Below are positions 14,130 to 22,189 of a stretch of 64,000 bases of DNA, one piece after another; positions within the stretch are counted from its first letter, which is position 1, and the number at the start of each line of letters is the position of its first letter. The DNA is from Actinophytocola xinjiangensis. GTDB taxonomy: Bacteria; Actinomycetota; Actinomycetes; Mycobacteriales; Pseudonocardiaceae. The DNA lies in the NCBI RefSeq assembly GCF_001921215.1, contig NZ_MSIF01000035.1, positions 1-64,000 on the forward strand. Reading direction: 5' to 3'. Both the position numbers and the translations under genes were made by a program. The notes under the pieces were generated by a model. That model did no database searches, was not told the origin of the DNA, and worked only from the letters and a program-made list of their open reading frames with translations.

Positions 14130-16454
14130 ATGAGCAGGTCGTGGACCGAGGTCAAGGCGCTACTCGACGACCCCTACGTCGACGGGGACACCAAGGAGCA
14201 TCTGCTCGCCTCGTACATGAACGAGAACGGTTATCCGTTCAACATGGACGAGCTCGACCCCGAGGTGCTGGAGTACGCCGAGAGCTACTCCCTGGAGGGC
14301 GGTGACTTCGACCAGGGTTCGCTGGACGAGGTCTACGACCGGGCGCAGGGCGAGTCCGACGAGAACGGGTACCAGAACCGGCTGACCACCGAGGCGCTGG
14401 ACGAGGCGCGGACCACCATGGACGACCTGGGGTCGCCGACGCTCACCAGCGGCCCGGAGACCTCCGACGAGATCCTCGAACCGGCGCGCGAGGGCCTGGA
14501 CGTGTTCGAGACGTGGTTACCGATCAACGACCAGGTGCCGGCCGGCATGCTCGGCCGCCACGGCCGGATCGCCCTGGGCGACCTGCAGACCCGCTACGAC
14601 GAGCAGCTGGGCATCAACTTCCGCAAGTTCCTCACCGACGCCGACCGGATCCGCACGGCCAACACCGCGCTCACCGAGCTGAACACCACGACCGAGGGCG
14701 AGCTGAACAGGACCTACGAGTCGTGGACCGGCCCGGCGGCCAACGCCTCCTACCAGCACTGGTCCGAGCAGATCACGCCGAACATCGCCGAGCTGCTTGA
14801 GGCGACCGCCGCGGCGCCGGGGCTCATCGAGACGACCGTGGAGAACCTCTACGCCGAGGTCCGCTACAAGGCCGAGCAGGTCATCGACCTGTACCAGCCG
14901 CTGATCGGCCTGGCCACCCCGGACATCGCCGACTCGCTGGTGAAGATGGCCGCCGGTGAGGACATCGGCAAGGACCGGCAGATCCAGGTGGCGTCCTGGC
15001 TGGACCGGACCTACGGCACCGAGTACGAGGACTTCTCCAACAGCATGGACCTCGTCTGGGAGATGGTCGTCATGCAGATGGTCGAGTTCTCCGGCAACTG
15101 GGTGCGCAACGCCTTCAACCCGGAGCTGCACGACTACCTGTACGAGAACTTCATCAGCCTGTGCGACGACACGAAGGAAGCGGTCGACGGCTACTACGAG
15201 GAGCTGAACTCCGCCCTCGGCGAGTACGACAACGACTTCAGCGAGGCCGGCGCCATGCCGCCCGGCCCGGAGGGCCCCGGCGGCCCGGGAGACCCCGCCG
15301 GCCCCGGCGGTCCCGGCGGCACGGGCCCCGGACCCGGCGGCATGGGTCCCGGTGGCGGTCCTGGCGGCGGTGGCCCCGGCGGCGGTGGTCCTGGCGGTGG
15401 TGGTCCCGGTGGTGGCGGTCCCGGTGGCGGCTCGCCGGCCATGCCGGAGATCCCCGAGATGCCGATGCCGACCGCGCCGTCGGGCCTGACCGACCCCTCG
15501 GGCGCGGGCGGCGGTCCCGGCGGCGGTCCCGGTGGTGGCCTCGGCGGCGGCCCGGGCGGCATCCCCGGGATGCCCTCGCCCGGTGACCCCACCGGTCCCG
15601 GCGGGATGCCGCTGGTGCCGGGCATGCCCGGGATGCCGGGCGGCGGCCCGGGAACCCCCGGCGCCCCCAAGCAGGTCACGATCCGCGACGGCGACCGCAC
15701 GATCACCGTCGGCCAGCCCGACGAGCAGGGCCGCAGCACGGTGACCGTGGACAACGGCACCGGCGAGCCGTCGGAGTACGTCGTGGACTGGACCGACGAC
15801 CCCGGCGAGACCGCCGAGGACGGCGTGATCCGCGCGGTCGACGGCAAGGCCGTGATCAAGGACGGCGACGCCGAGATCACCCTGGAGCAGCTGCCCGGCC
15901 CGACCGACCGGCTGAAGATGACCGTCGACGACGGCACCCCGGAGACCTACGACGTCGACTTCGGCCCGGACACCGAGGTGCCCGGCCTGCCCGACCCGGC
16001 GGCCCCGTCCCTGCCCGGCGCGTCCAGCTTCGGCCCGGACGGCGGCGGCGCGGGTGGCGGCGCGGGTGGCGGCGGCCTCGGTGGCGGCGGCGGAGGTGGG
16101 CTCGGCGGTGGTGGCGGCGGTGCGTTCAGCGGCGGCGAGACACCCGGTGTCGGTGCCGGCGCCGGTGGTGGCACGGCCGGCGGCGCGATGGTCGGCGCGG
16201 CCGCGCCCGACGGCGGCGACCAGCGGGCGGCGGCGGCCGGTGGCGCGGCGGCCGGCGGTGCCGGTGGCGGCGCCCCGATGGGCGGCATGCCGATGGGCGG
16301 CATGGGTGGCGGCAGTGGCCAGGGCGGAGACCAGACCCGGCAGAGCAAGTGGCGCACCACCGGCTCGCTGTTCGACGACCCCGACCCGGCGGCCAACTTC
16401 AGCGGTGTCGTCGGCCGCGACCCGGCGGAGAAGCCCGCCAAGCCCAAACGCTAG
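14130..16454 (+). CDS. Giant WXG-like, Gly-rich secretion-locus protein B2
   Basis: 774 aa from the ATG at 14130, preferred over the TTG three bases earlier because MSRSW then aligns with MSHSW of B1. Residues 1-380 parallel B1: ALLDDPYVDGDTKEHLL, the W-x-G turn at Trp199 (SWTGPAANASYQ) and FNPELHDYLYENF. A (GPGGG)n linker follows, then two beta-repeats (VTVDNGTGEPSEYVVDW and MTVDDGTPETYDVDF) joined by VDGKAVIKDGD, a Gly/Ala-rich tail, and SKWRTTGSLFDD near the C-terminus. The DPRGQF repeats of B1 are absent. It ends the operon, and its TAG stop overlaps the stop of the convergent hydrolase gene. Probably exported or surface-associated; not shown. Confidence 0.75.
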   Translation: MSRSWTEVKALLDDPYVDGDTKEHLLASYMNENGYPFNMDELDPEVLEYAESYSLEGGDFDQGSLDEVYDRAQGESDENGYQNRLTTEALDEARTTMDDLGSPTLTSGPETSDEILEPAREGLDVFETWLPINDQVPAGMLGRHGRIALGDLQTRYDEQLGINFRKFLTDADRIRTANTALTELNTTTEGELNRTYESWTGPAANASYQHWSEQITPNIAELLEATAAAPGLIETTVENLYAEVRYKAEQVIDLYQPLIGLATPDIADSLVKMAAGEDIGKDRQIQVASWLDRTYGTEYEDFSNSMDLVWEMVVMQMVEFSGNWVRNAFNPELHDYLYENFISLCDDTKEAVDGYYEELNSALGEYDNDFSEAGAMPPGPEGPGGPGDPAGPGGPGGTGPGPGGMGPGGGPGGGGPGGGGPGGGGPGGGGPGGGSPAMPEIPEMPMPTAPSGLTDPSGAGGGPGGGPGGGLGGGPGGIPGMPSPGDPTGPGGMPLVPGMPGMPGGGPGTPGAPKQVTIRDGDRTITVGQPDEQGRSTVTVDNGTGEPSEYVVDWTDDPGETAEDGVIRAVDGKAVIKDGDAEITLEQLPGPTDRLKMTVDDGTPETYDVDFGPDTEVPGLPDPAAPSLPGASSFGPDGGGAGGGAGGGGLGGGGGGGLGGGGGGAFSGGETPGVGAGAGGGTAGGAMVGAAAPDGGDQRAAAAGGAAAGGAGGGAPMGGMPMGGMGGGSGQGGDQTRQSKWRTTGSLFDDPDPAANFSGVVGRDPAEKPAKPKR

Positions 16455-17251
16455 GCGGGGCGGTCGGTGCCCTTGAGATCGGCGTCCAGGACCGCCTGGA
16501 AGCGGGTCTCGCCGGCCAGGTGGACCAGGAAGAACGCGGTCAGCATGATCCGCGCGACCCGCTGGGTGGTCGACTCGGCCTTGCCGGGCAGCAGCAGCGT
16601 CGACCAGTGGCGGCCCTCGGTGAACCCCAGGTGGGACGCCTTGGTGACCGTCCGCAGCTGCGCCGGGCCGGCCCAGTTCGCGGCGATCGCGCCCACGTTG
16701 CCCGCCGTCGGCGCGACCAGGTCCTGGCCGGCGGCCAGGTGCAGCGAGGGCATGGCACAGCGGCTGGCGGCGTCGGAGGCGTAGGGCCGGGTCTGGGTGG
16801 CGGCCAGGGTCGCGACCGCGCGCACCCGGGAGTCGTCGGCCGCCGCCAGCACCGCGCAGCCGCCGCCGACCGAGTGCCCGGCCAGCCCCAGCTTCTCCGG
16901 GTCGACGCTGATGTCGCCCTCGCCCAGCCGCACCCCGACACACACGTCCAGCGCGGTCCGCAGGTCGGCGGCGAACAGCCGGTGCGAGGCCAGCGGCCCG
17001 AGCTGGGTGCCCGGCGCGGCCACCACGAACCCCCAGGACGCGAGGTGGCGCAGCAGACCCCGGTAACGCGCGGGCGGCTGCAACCAGCCGTGTCCGAAGG
17101 ACACCGCCGGTAGACCGAGTCCGCTCGTTGGCGTGTACACCACGCCCGGAAGGCCGACCAGGGCCAGGTCGCCGCGTAGCACCCGGTGGGGCCCTCGGTG
17201 GGTCAGCTCCTCGATCAGGTGTTTCGGCTTGGTCACCAGCTTGGGTGGCAT
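16451..17251 (-). CDS. Alpha/beta hydrolase family protein (dienelactone hydrolase/esterase-like)
   Basis: 266 aa. Alpha/beta-hydrolase features are intact: oxyanion segment FGHGW (about residue 54), nucleophile elbow Gly-His-Ser127-Val-Gly-Gly, Asp177 in AAGQDLVAP and His207 in ASHLGF. No signal peptide. The His-Gly near the oxyanion hole and the overall layout resemble chlorophyllase/PAF-acetylhydrolase-like esterases, but the substrate cannot be told. Its stop overlaps that of B2 through the tetranucleotide CTAG. Start ATG at 17251; the divergent nnr gene begins about 75 bases away. Confidence 0.85.
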   Translation of the reverse strand: MPPKLVTKPKHLIEELTHRGPHRVLRGDLALVGLPGVVYTPTSGLGLPAVSFGHGWLQPPARYRGLLRHLASWGFVVAAPGTQLGPLASHRLFAADLRTALDVCVGVRLGEGDISVDPEKLGLAGHSVGGGCAVLAAADDSRVRAVATLAATQTRPYASDAASRCAMPSLHLAAGQDLVAPTAGNVGAIAANWAGPAQLRTVTKASHLGFTEGRHWSTLLLPGKAESTTQRVARIMLTAFFLVHLAGETRFQAVLDADLKGTDRPA

Positions 17252-17325
17252 GGTCGATGACCCTAGCGACAGTTCCGTCGTTACGCTCTCAAGGAGTCCG
17301 GAACGGCCCGCGGGTGGAGTGGCGC

Positions 17326-18840
17326 GTGTATGGCGTGTGGACGGTTGACCAGGTCAGGGCCGCGGAGGACGTGGCGCTCGCGAAGGCCCCCGACGGGGCG
17401 CTGATGCGCCGGGCCGCCTTCGCGGTCGCGGTGCGCGCGGCGGCGATGCTGCGCGCGGCCACCGGCGGGGTCGCCGGCCGGCACGTCGTGCTGCTCGTCG
17501 GCTCCGGCAACAACGGCGGCGACGCGCTGTGGGCGGGGGCCTTCCTGCGCCGCCGCGCCGTCGCGGTCACCGCCGTGCTGTTCGCCCCCGACCGCACCCA
17601 CCCGCCCGGCCTGGCCGCGTTGCGCCGCGCCGGCGGCCGGGTCGTCGACGCCGGCGACCAGGTCGCCGCGGGCCGCCGTGACCTGGTCACCGGCGCCGAC
17701 CTGGTGGTCGACGGGATCGTCGGGCTGTCCGCGCGTGGCCCGCTGCGCCCGGCCGCCGCCGCGTGGGTCGCCGCCGTCACCTCGCCGGTGCTGGCCGTGG
17801 ACCTGCCCAGCGGCGTCGACCCGGACACCGGCCACGCCGAGCCGTCGGCGGTGCGCGCCGACGTGACGGTGACCTTCGGTGCCCACAAACCCGCGCACGT
17901 GCTGGCCGCCCCGCGCTGCGGCCTGGTCCAGCTGGTCGACCTGGGCCTGGACCTGCCGGCGCCGGACCTGGAGGTGCTCGGCCCGGCCGACGTCGGGCGG
18001 GCGTGGCGGCTGCCCGGACCGGCCGACGACAAGTTCACCCAGGGCGTGACCGGGGTGGCGGCCGGCTCGGCGACCTACCCCGGCGCGGCCGTGCTGGCCG
18101 TCGGGTCGGCCGTGCGGGCGACGTCCGGGATGGTCCGCTACGCCGGCTGGGCGGCCGACGAGGTGCGTTCCCGCTGGCCGGAGGTGGTGGCCACCGGCTC
18201 GGTCGCCGACGCCGGCCGGGTGCAGGCGTGGGCGGTCGGGCCGGGGCTGGGCACCGGGCAGGCCGGCCGGGACGTGCTGGCCGCCGTCCTCGACGCGGGC
18301 GTTCCGACCTGCGTGGACGCCGACGGCATCACGCTGCTGGCCCGCTACCCCGACCTGTGGGACCACCGCGAGCCGGACCGGACCGTGGTGCTGACCCCGC
18401 ACGACCGCGAGTTCGCCCGGATCGCCGAGCCGCTGGGCATCGAGTTGGGCACCGACCGGGTGGCCGCGACCCGCGAGCTGGCCCGCCGGCTGAACACGGT
18501 CGTGCTGCTCAAGGGCCACGCGACGGTGATCGCCTCGCCGGGCGGGCGCACGCTGGTCAACGCGGCCCGCTCGGCGTGGCTGGCCACCCCCGGCTCCGGT
18601 GACGTGCTGACCGGGCTGGTCGGCGCCGCGCTGGCCGCCGGCGGCGACCCGCTGGTGGCGGCCGGGGCGGCGAGCTGGCTGCACGTGCGGGCCGGTGAGC
18701 TGGCCGCCGGTGGCGCGCCGACCTCGGCGTCGGCGGTGGTCGCCGCGGTGCCAGGGGCGGTCCGCGCGGCGCTGGTGTCGGCCGGCCGGGCGCCGGGGGA
18801 GACGGGGGAGCTGTGCGACCATGAACGGCGTTATGGCTGA
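17326..18840 (+). CDS. nnr: Bifunctional NAD(P)H-hydrate epimerase / ADP-dependent NAD(P)H-hydrate dehydratase
   Basis: 504 aa with the GTG start at 17326, chosen because the protein then begins YGVWTVDQVRAAE and aligns with mycobacterial Rv3433c, and GGAG lies upstream. The N-terminal epimerase (about 1-215) shows VGSGNNGGDALWAG and VDLPSGVDPDTG. The C-terminal kinase-like dehydratase (about 225-504) shows DDKFTQGVTGV, GPGLGTG, VDADGITLL, LTPHDREFARI and the ATP/ADP-site TPGSGDVLTG. It repairs hydrated, damaged NAD(P)H. The 3' end overlaps the alr start by 20 bases, so the two are probably cotranscribed. Confidence 0.95.
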   Translation: MYGVWTVDQVRAAEDVALAKAPDGALMRRAAFAVAVRAAAMLRAATGGVAGRHVVLLVGSGNNGGDALWAGAFLRRRAVAVTAVLFAPDRTHPPGLAALRRAGGRVVDAGDQVAAGRRDLVTGADLVVDGIVGLSARGPLRPAAAAWVAAVTSPVLAVDLPSGVDPDTGHAEPSAVRADVTVTFGAHKPAHVLAAPRCGLVQLVDLGLDLPAPDLEVLGPADVGRAWRLPGPADDKFTQGVTGVAAGSATYPGAAVLAVGSAVRATSGMVRYAGWAADEVRSRWPEVVATGSVADAGRVQAWAVGPGLGTGQAGRDVLAAVLDAGVPTCVDADGITLLARYPDLWDHREPDRTVVLTPHDREFARIAEPLGIELGTDRVAATRELARRLNTVVLLKGHATVIASPGGRTLVNAARSAWLATPGSGDVLTGLVGAALAAGGDPLVAAGAASWLHVRAGELAAGGAPTSASAVVAAVPGAVRAALVSAGRAPGETGELCDHERRYG

Positions 18841-19948
18841 TCGAAATCTGCCGAGGGCCGAGGTCGTGGTCGACCTGGAGGCCCTGGCCCACAACGTCGC
18901 CCTGCTGGCCGGGCGGGCCGCCGCGAGCGGGGCCGCCACGATGGCGGTGGTCAAGGCCGACGGCTACGGGCACGGCGCGGTCCCGGTGGCCCGCGCCGCG
19001 CTGGGCGCCGGCGCCAGCTGGATCGGGGTCGCCTCGCAGGCCGAGGCGCTCGCGCTGCGCACGGCCGGCATCGACGCGCCCGTGCTGAGCTGGCTGGACA
19101 CCATCGACACCGACTTCGCGCCCGGCATCGCCGCCGGGATCGACGTCTCGGCGTCGAGCACCCGCGAGCTGGGCGCGATCATCGAGGGCGCGCGGGCCGC
19201 CGGTGCCACCGCCAGGGTGCACCTGAAGATCGACACCGGGCTGTCCAGGAACGGTTGCCCCGCAACGGAATGGCCCGAACTGGTGGCCGCCGCGAACGCC
19301 GCGCCCGAGGTGGAGACGGTGGCCGTCTGGTCGCACCTGGCGTGCGCCGACGAGCCGGGGCACCCGTCGATCGACCGGCAGGCCGACCGCTTCGCGCGGG
19401 CCTGCGCGGCCGTCGACGGGCGCCCGCTGCGCCACTTGGCGAACTCCGCCGCCACCCTCACCCGGCCCGACCTGCACCTGGACCTGGTGCGCGTCGGGAT
19501 CGCCATGTACGGGCTGAACCCGGTGGCCCAGCCGGAGGATCTGCGTCCGGTGATGAGCTTCCGCTCGTCGGTCGTGCTCACCAAACGGATCGCCGCCGGC
19601 GAGTCCGTCTCCTATGGACAGACGTGGACCGCCGCCACCGACACCAACCTGGCGCTGGTCCCGGCCGGCTACGCCGACGGTGTGCCGCGCGCGCTGTCCG
19701 GCCGGCTGCACGTGTGGCTGGCCGGCCGGCGCCGCCCGGTCGTCGGGCGGGTGTGCATGGACCAGCTGGTCGTCGACTGCGGCGACGACCGGGTGCCGGT
19801 CGGCGAACAGGTCGTGCTGTTCGGCGACGGGTCGGCCGGCGAACCGACCGCCACCGAGTGGGCCGACACCCTGGGCACCATCGACTACGAGATCGTCACC
19901 GGCCTGTACCGGCCGAGGGTCACCCGCACCTACCGGGGCGCCGAGTGA
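18821..19948 (+). CDS. alr: Alanine racemase
   Basis: 375 aa from the ATG at 18821 (GGGGGAG 10 bases upstream); an ATG at 18833 is the alternative. Fold-type III PLP racemase: the PLP lysine is Lys45 in VVKADGYGHG, the opposite catalytic tyrosine is Tyr265 in SVSYGQTW, and GRVCMDQLVVD is conserved. It makes D-alanine for peptidoglycan. It lies in the nnr-alr-hydrolase-tsaE run; the next gene starts within its stop codon (GTGA). Confidence 0.97.
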   Translation: MNGVMADRNLPRAEVVVDLEALAHNVALLAGRAAASGAATMAVVKADGYGHGAVPVARAALGAGASWIGVASQAEALALRTAGIDAPVLSWLDTIDTDFAPGIAAGIDVSASSTRELGAIIEGARAAGATARVHLKIDTGLSRNGCPATEWPELVAAANAAPEVETVAVWSHLACADEPGHPSIDRQADRFARACAAVDGRPLRHLANSAATLTRPDLHLDLVRVGIAMYGLNPVAQPEDLRPVMSFRSSVVLTKRIAAGESVSYGQTWTAATDTNLALVPAGYADGVPRALSGRLHVWLAGRRRPVVGRVCMDQLVVDCGDDRVPVGEQVVLFGDGSAGEPTATEWADTLGTIDYEIVTGLYRPRVTRTYRGAE

Positions 19949-20997
19949 CGGTCTCCCGCAGGGTCGGCGCGCTCGTCGGCGCCGCGGTCGGGCTGGCCGC
20001 CGCCGGCACCGCGATCGCCATCGGCGTCGCCCGCCGCCGAGACGAGCCCCCGGAGGGCGTGCGCACGCTGCCCGCCGACCGCACCGTGAGCGTGCGCACC
20101 GACGACGGCCTGGAACTGGTGGTCGAGGAGGTCGACCCGGCCGACGGCGGCGCCCCCGAGCTGACCGTGGTCTACGTGCACGGGTTCGCGCTGTCCCGGC
20201 GGTCGTGGCACTTCCAGCGGCGCGCGCTGGCCAGGCTGACCGAGCCGAGGGTGCGCCAGGTGCTCTACGACCACCGCAGCCACGGCGGGTCCGCCCGCGC
20301 CACCGAGTCCTCCAGCACCATCGACCAGCTGGGCCGCGACCTCGGCACGGTGCTGGACGCGGTGGTGCCGCACGGCCGCGTCGTGCTGGCCGGGCACTCG
20401 ATGGGCGGGATGACGATCATGGCGCTGGCCGAGCAGCGCCCGGAGCTGTTCGCCGACCGGGTGTGCGGGGTCGCGCTGATCGGCACGTCGGCCGGCGAGG
20501 TCGGCAAGAGCGGGCTGCCGCGCCCGCTGCTGTCCCGCTACAACCCGCTGACCCGCAACCTCGGCCGGCTCGCCGACTGGCAGCCCGGCCTGGTCGAACT
20601 GGCCAGGGCGGCCGGCGGGCAGCTGACCCGCCGGGCCGTGCGCTCACTCGCGTTCGGCTCCCGCGACGTGGCCCCCGAGCGGGTGGACTTCCTGCTGGAG
20701 CTGCTCAACGCGACACCGGTGCGGGTGCTGGCCGACTTCATCGACACCCTCGGCACGCACAACCGCTACGCCGCGCTCGCCGGCCTGCGCCACACCCACG
20801 TCCTGGTGCTCAGCGGCGACGCCGACCGGCTGACCGCGTTCAGCCACGCCGAGCGGATGGCCGCCGAACTGCCCGACGCCGACCTGGTGCGGGTGCGCGG
20901 CGCCGGGCACATGGTGATGTTCGAGCAGCCCCAACTGGTCGACGACCACCTGGTGCGGCTGGCACAACGCTGCGTGCGCGGCGAGGGAGAGGGATGA
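19945..20997 (+). CDS. Membrane-anchored alpha/beta hydrolase
   Basis: 350 aa from the GTG at 19945, overlapping the alr stop by 4 bases. Residues 7-28 form one hydrophobic segment followed by Arg-Arg-Arg, so the enzyme is probably tethered to the membrane. The catalytic domain has VYVHGFALSRRSW, the elbow Gly-His-Ser152-Met-Gly-Gly, the acid loop LSGDADRLTAF and the His loop RGAGHMVMFEQP. Substrate unknown. A hydrolase between alr and tsaE is, as far as I recall, common in actinobacteria. Confidence 0.88.
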   Translation: MTVSRRVGALVGAAVGLAAAGTAIAIGVARRRDEPPEGVRTLPADRTVSVRTDDGLELVVEEVDPADGGAPELTVVYVHGFALSRRSWHFQRRALARLTEPRVRQVLYDHRSHGGSARATESSSTIDQLGRDLGTVLDAVVPHGRVVLAGHSMGGMTIMALAEQRPELFADRVCGVALIGTSAGEVGKSGLPRPLLSRYNPLTRNLGRLADWQPGLVELARAAGGQLTRRAVRSLAFGSRDVAPERVDFLLELLNATPVRVLADFIDTLGTHNRYAALAGLRHTHVLVLSGDADRLTAFSHAERMAAELPDADLVRVRGAGHMVMFEQPQLVDDHLVRLAQRCVRGEGEG

Positions 20998-21455
20998 CCA
21001 CCGTGGAACTGCCCACCGAGGCGGACACCGTCGACCTCGGCCGCCGGATCGGTGCCCTGCTGGTGCCCGGCGACGTGGTGCTGCTGGCCGGCCCGCTCGG
21101 CGCGGGAAAGACCGTGCTGGCCAAGGGAATCGCGCAGGGCCTGGGGGTGCTCGGCCGGGTCAGCTCGCCGACGTTCATCATCGCCCGCGAGCACCGCCCG
21201 GCCCCCGGCGGCCGGGGCATCCCGCTGGTGCACGTCGACGCCTACCGCCTCGGCGGCCTGGACGAACTCGACGACCTCGACCTGGACACCACCCTGGTCG
21301 AGGCCGCCGTGGTCGTCGAATGGGGCGAGGGCGCCGGCGAACGCCTCTCGGCCGACCACCTGCTGATCCGCCTCCACCGCCGCGACGACGACTCCCGCCT
21401 GGCGAGCCTGGAGCCGCACGGCACCTGGACCGAGCGGCTCAGCCCAGCGCACTGA
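20994..21455 (+). CDS. tsaE: tRNA threonylcarbamoyladenosine biosynthesis ATPase TsaE
   Basis: 153 aa from the ATG at 20994, overlapping the previous stop (ATGA). It has Walker A GPLGAGKT (about residues 33-40), the SSPTFIIAREH segment, HVDAYRLGGLDEL and VVVEWGEGAGERL, the standard order for the TsaE family. It powers the TsaB-TsaD-TsaE complex that completes t6A at position 37 of ANN-decoding tRNAs. tsaB and tsaD lie about 4 kb downstream, separated by two regulator/oxidoreductase pairs. Confidence 0.96.
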   Translation: MTTVELPTEADTVDLGRRIGALLVPGDVVLLAGPLGAGKTVLAKGIAQGLGVLGRVSSPTFIIAREHRPAPGGRGIPLVHVDAYRLGGLDELDDLDLDTTLVEAAVVVEWGEGAGERLSADHLLIRLHRRDDDSRLASLEPHGTWTERLSPAH

Positions 21456-21732
21456 TTCCGGCGCGCGGGGTTCCGTCTGGTGCTGTGTGGTGTCTGGGTC
21501 GGGTGGTTTGGCTCGGTTCGCTGTTTTCGGCGTGCTGGCTCTGCCTGGGGCTGTGCGGTGCCGGGTCGAGTGGGTTCGGCTCGGTTCGCTGATTCCGGTG
21601 CCCTTGGCTCCTGGCGCCGTCGTGCACCGCGTTGCCAGGAGCCGATGTTGTCCACAGGCGCCCCGATCGCGGACCAGAACTGTCGGTCCCGCGCAGTAGG
21701 CTGGAAAGCGGGGGCCCCCGCCGGCCCCGGGG
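21456..21732. other. Gene-free gap with imperfect direct repeats
   Basis: No convincing gene. A 21-base element (GGCTCGGTTCGCTG followed by TTTTCGG or ATTCCGG) occurs at 21510-21530 and 21578-21598 with two mismatches, and a partial third copy (CACTGATTCCGG) lies at the end of tsaE. Nature unknown; no hairpin with a T-run is visible. Confidence 0.4.
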
Positions 21733-22101
21733 TCAGTACGGGTGGTCGTGGGCGGGGGTGGTGGTCAGGTTCTCGCGGTGCAGCCGGTGCCGGCCCCATT
21801 CGCCGAGGGGGCGCAGTGCCTCGTTGAGGGCGGCGCCGTCCTCGGTGAGGGAGTACTCGACCTTCGGCGGCACCTGCGCGTGGACCTCGCGGTGGACCAG
21901 GCCGTCCTCCTCCATCTGGCGCAGGTGTTGGGTGAGCATCTTCTCGCTGACGCCCGGCAGTCCGCGCCGGAGCTCGCTGAAGCGCCGGACGCCGTGGGCG
22001 TGCAGCTCCCACAGGACCAGGCCCTTCCACTTGCCGCTGACGACGTCCAGCGCGGCGTCGATGCCACAGACGTACGGTCCCGACCTCGGTCCCTTCGCCA
22101 C
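21733..22101 (-). CDS. HxlR-family winged-helix regulator
   Basis: 122 aa. HxlR pattern: an N-terminal Cys (YVCGIDAALDVVSGKWKGLVLWEL), the recognition region RRFSELRRGLPGVSEKMLTQHLRQMEEDGLV and the wing VPPKVEYSLTEDG. The Cys at about residue 12 could be redox-sensing, as in some family members. It is transcribed divergently from an imine-reductase-like gene, with a long inverted repeat between the two starts, so it most likely represses or switches both genes. Confidence 0.92.
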   Translation of the reverse strand: MAKGPRSGPYVCGIDAALDVVSGKWKGLVLWELHAHGVRRFSELRRGLPGVSEKMLTQHLRQMEEDGLVHREVHAQVPPKVEYSLTEDGAALNEALRPLGEWGRHRLHRENLTTTPAHDHPY

Positions 22102-22124
22102 GGTCCCCGCCTTCCGCTAACCAA

Positions 22125-22161
22125 TTGGTAAGTACCGAAGAATATAGTGGGTACTTACCAA
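22125..22161. promoter_or_regulatory. Probable HxlR operator overlapping divergent promoters
   Basis: Perfect 12-base inverted repeat, TTGGTAAGTACC (22125-22136) and GGTACTTACCAA (22150-22161), with 13 bases between. The spacer holds TATAGT (22143-22148), a good -10 element for the rightward gene. The arrangement suits a dimeric winged-helix regulator blocking both promoters. Confidence 0.7.
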
Positions 22162-22189
22162 ATCCGGCGTCACTGTCCAGCATGGACGT

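Noticed and set aside
14517-16943. 808-codon open frame on the minus strand
   Set aside because: It lies opposite B2, a Gly-rich gene whose codon bias keeps the antisense frame open; it has no domain and low-complexity Arg/Ala/Gly composition.
17128-17325. Upstream extension of the nnr frame
   Set aside because: The extended residues overlap the divergent hydrolase and do not resemble any NnrE N-terminus.
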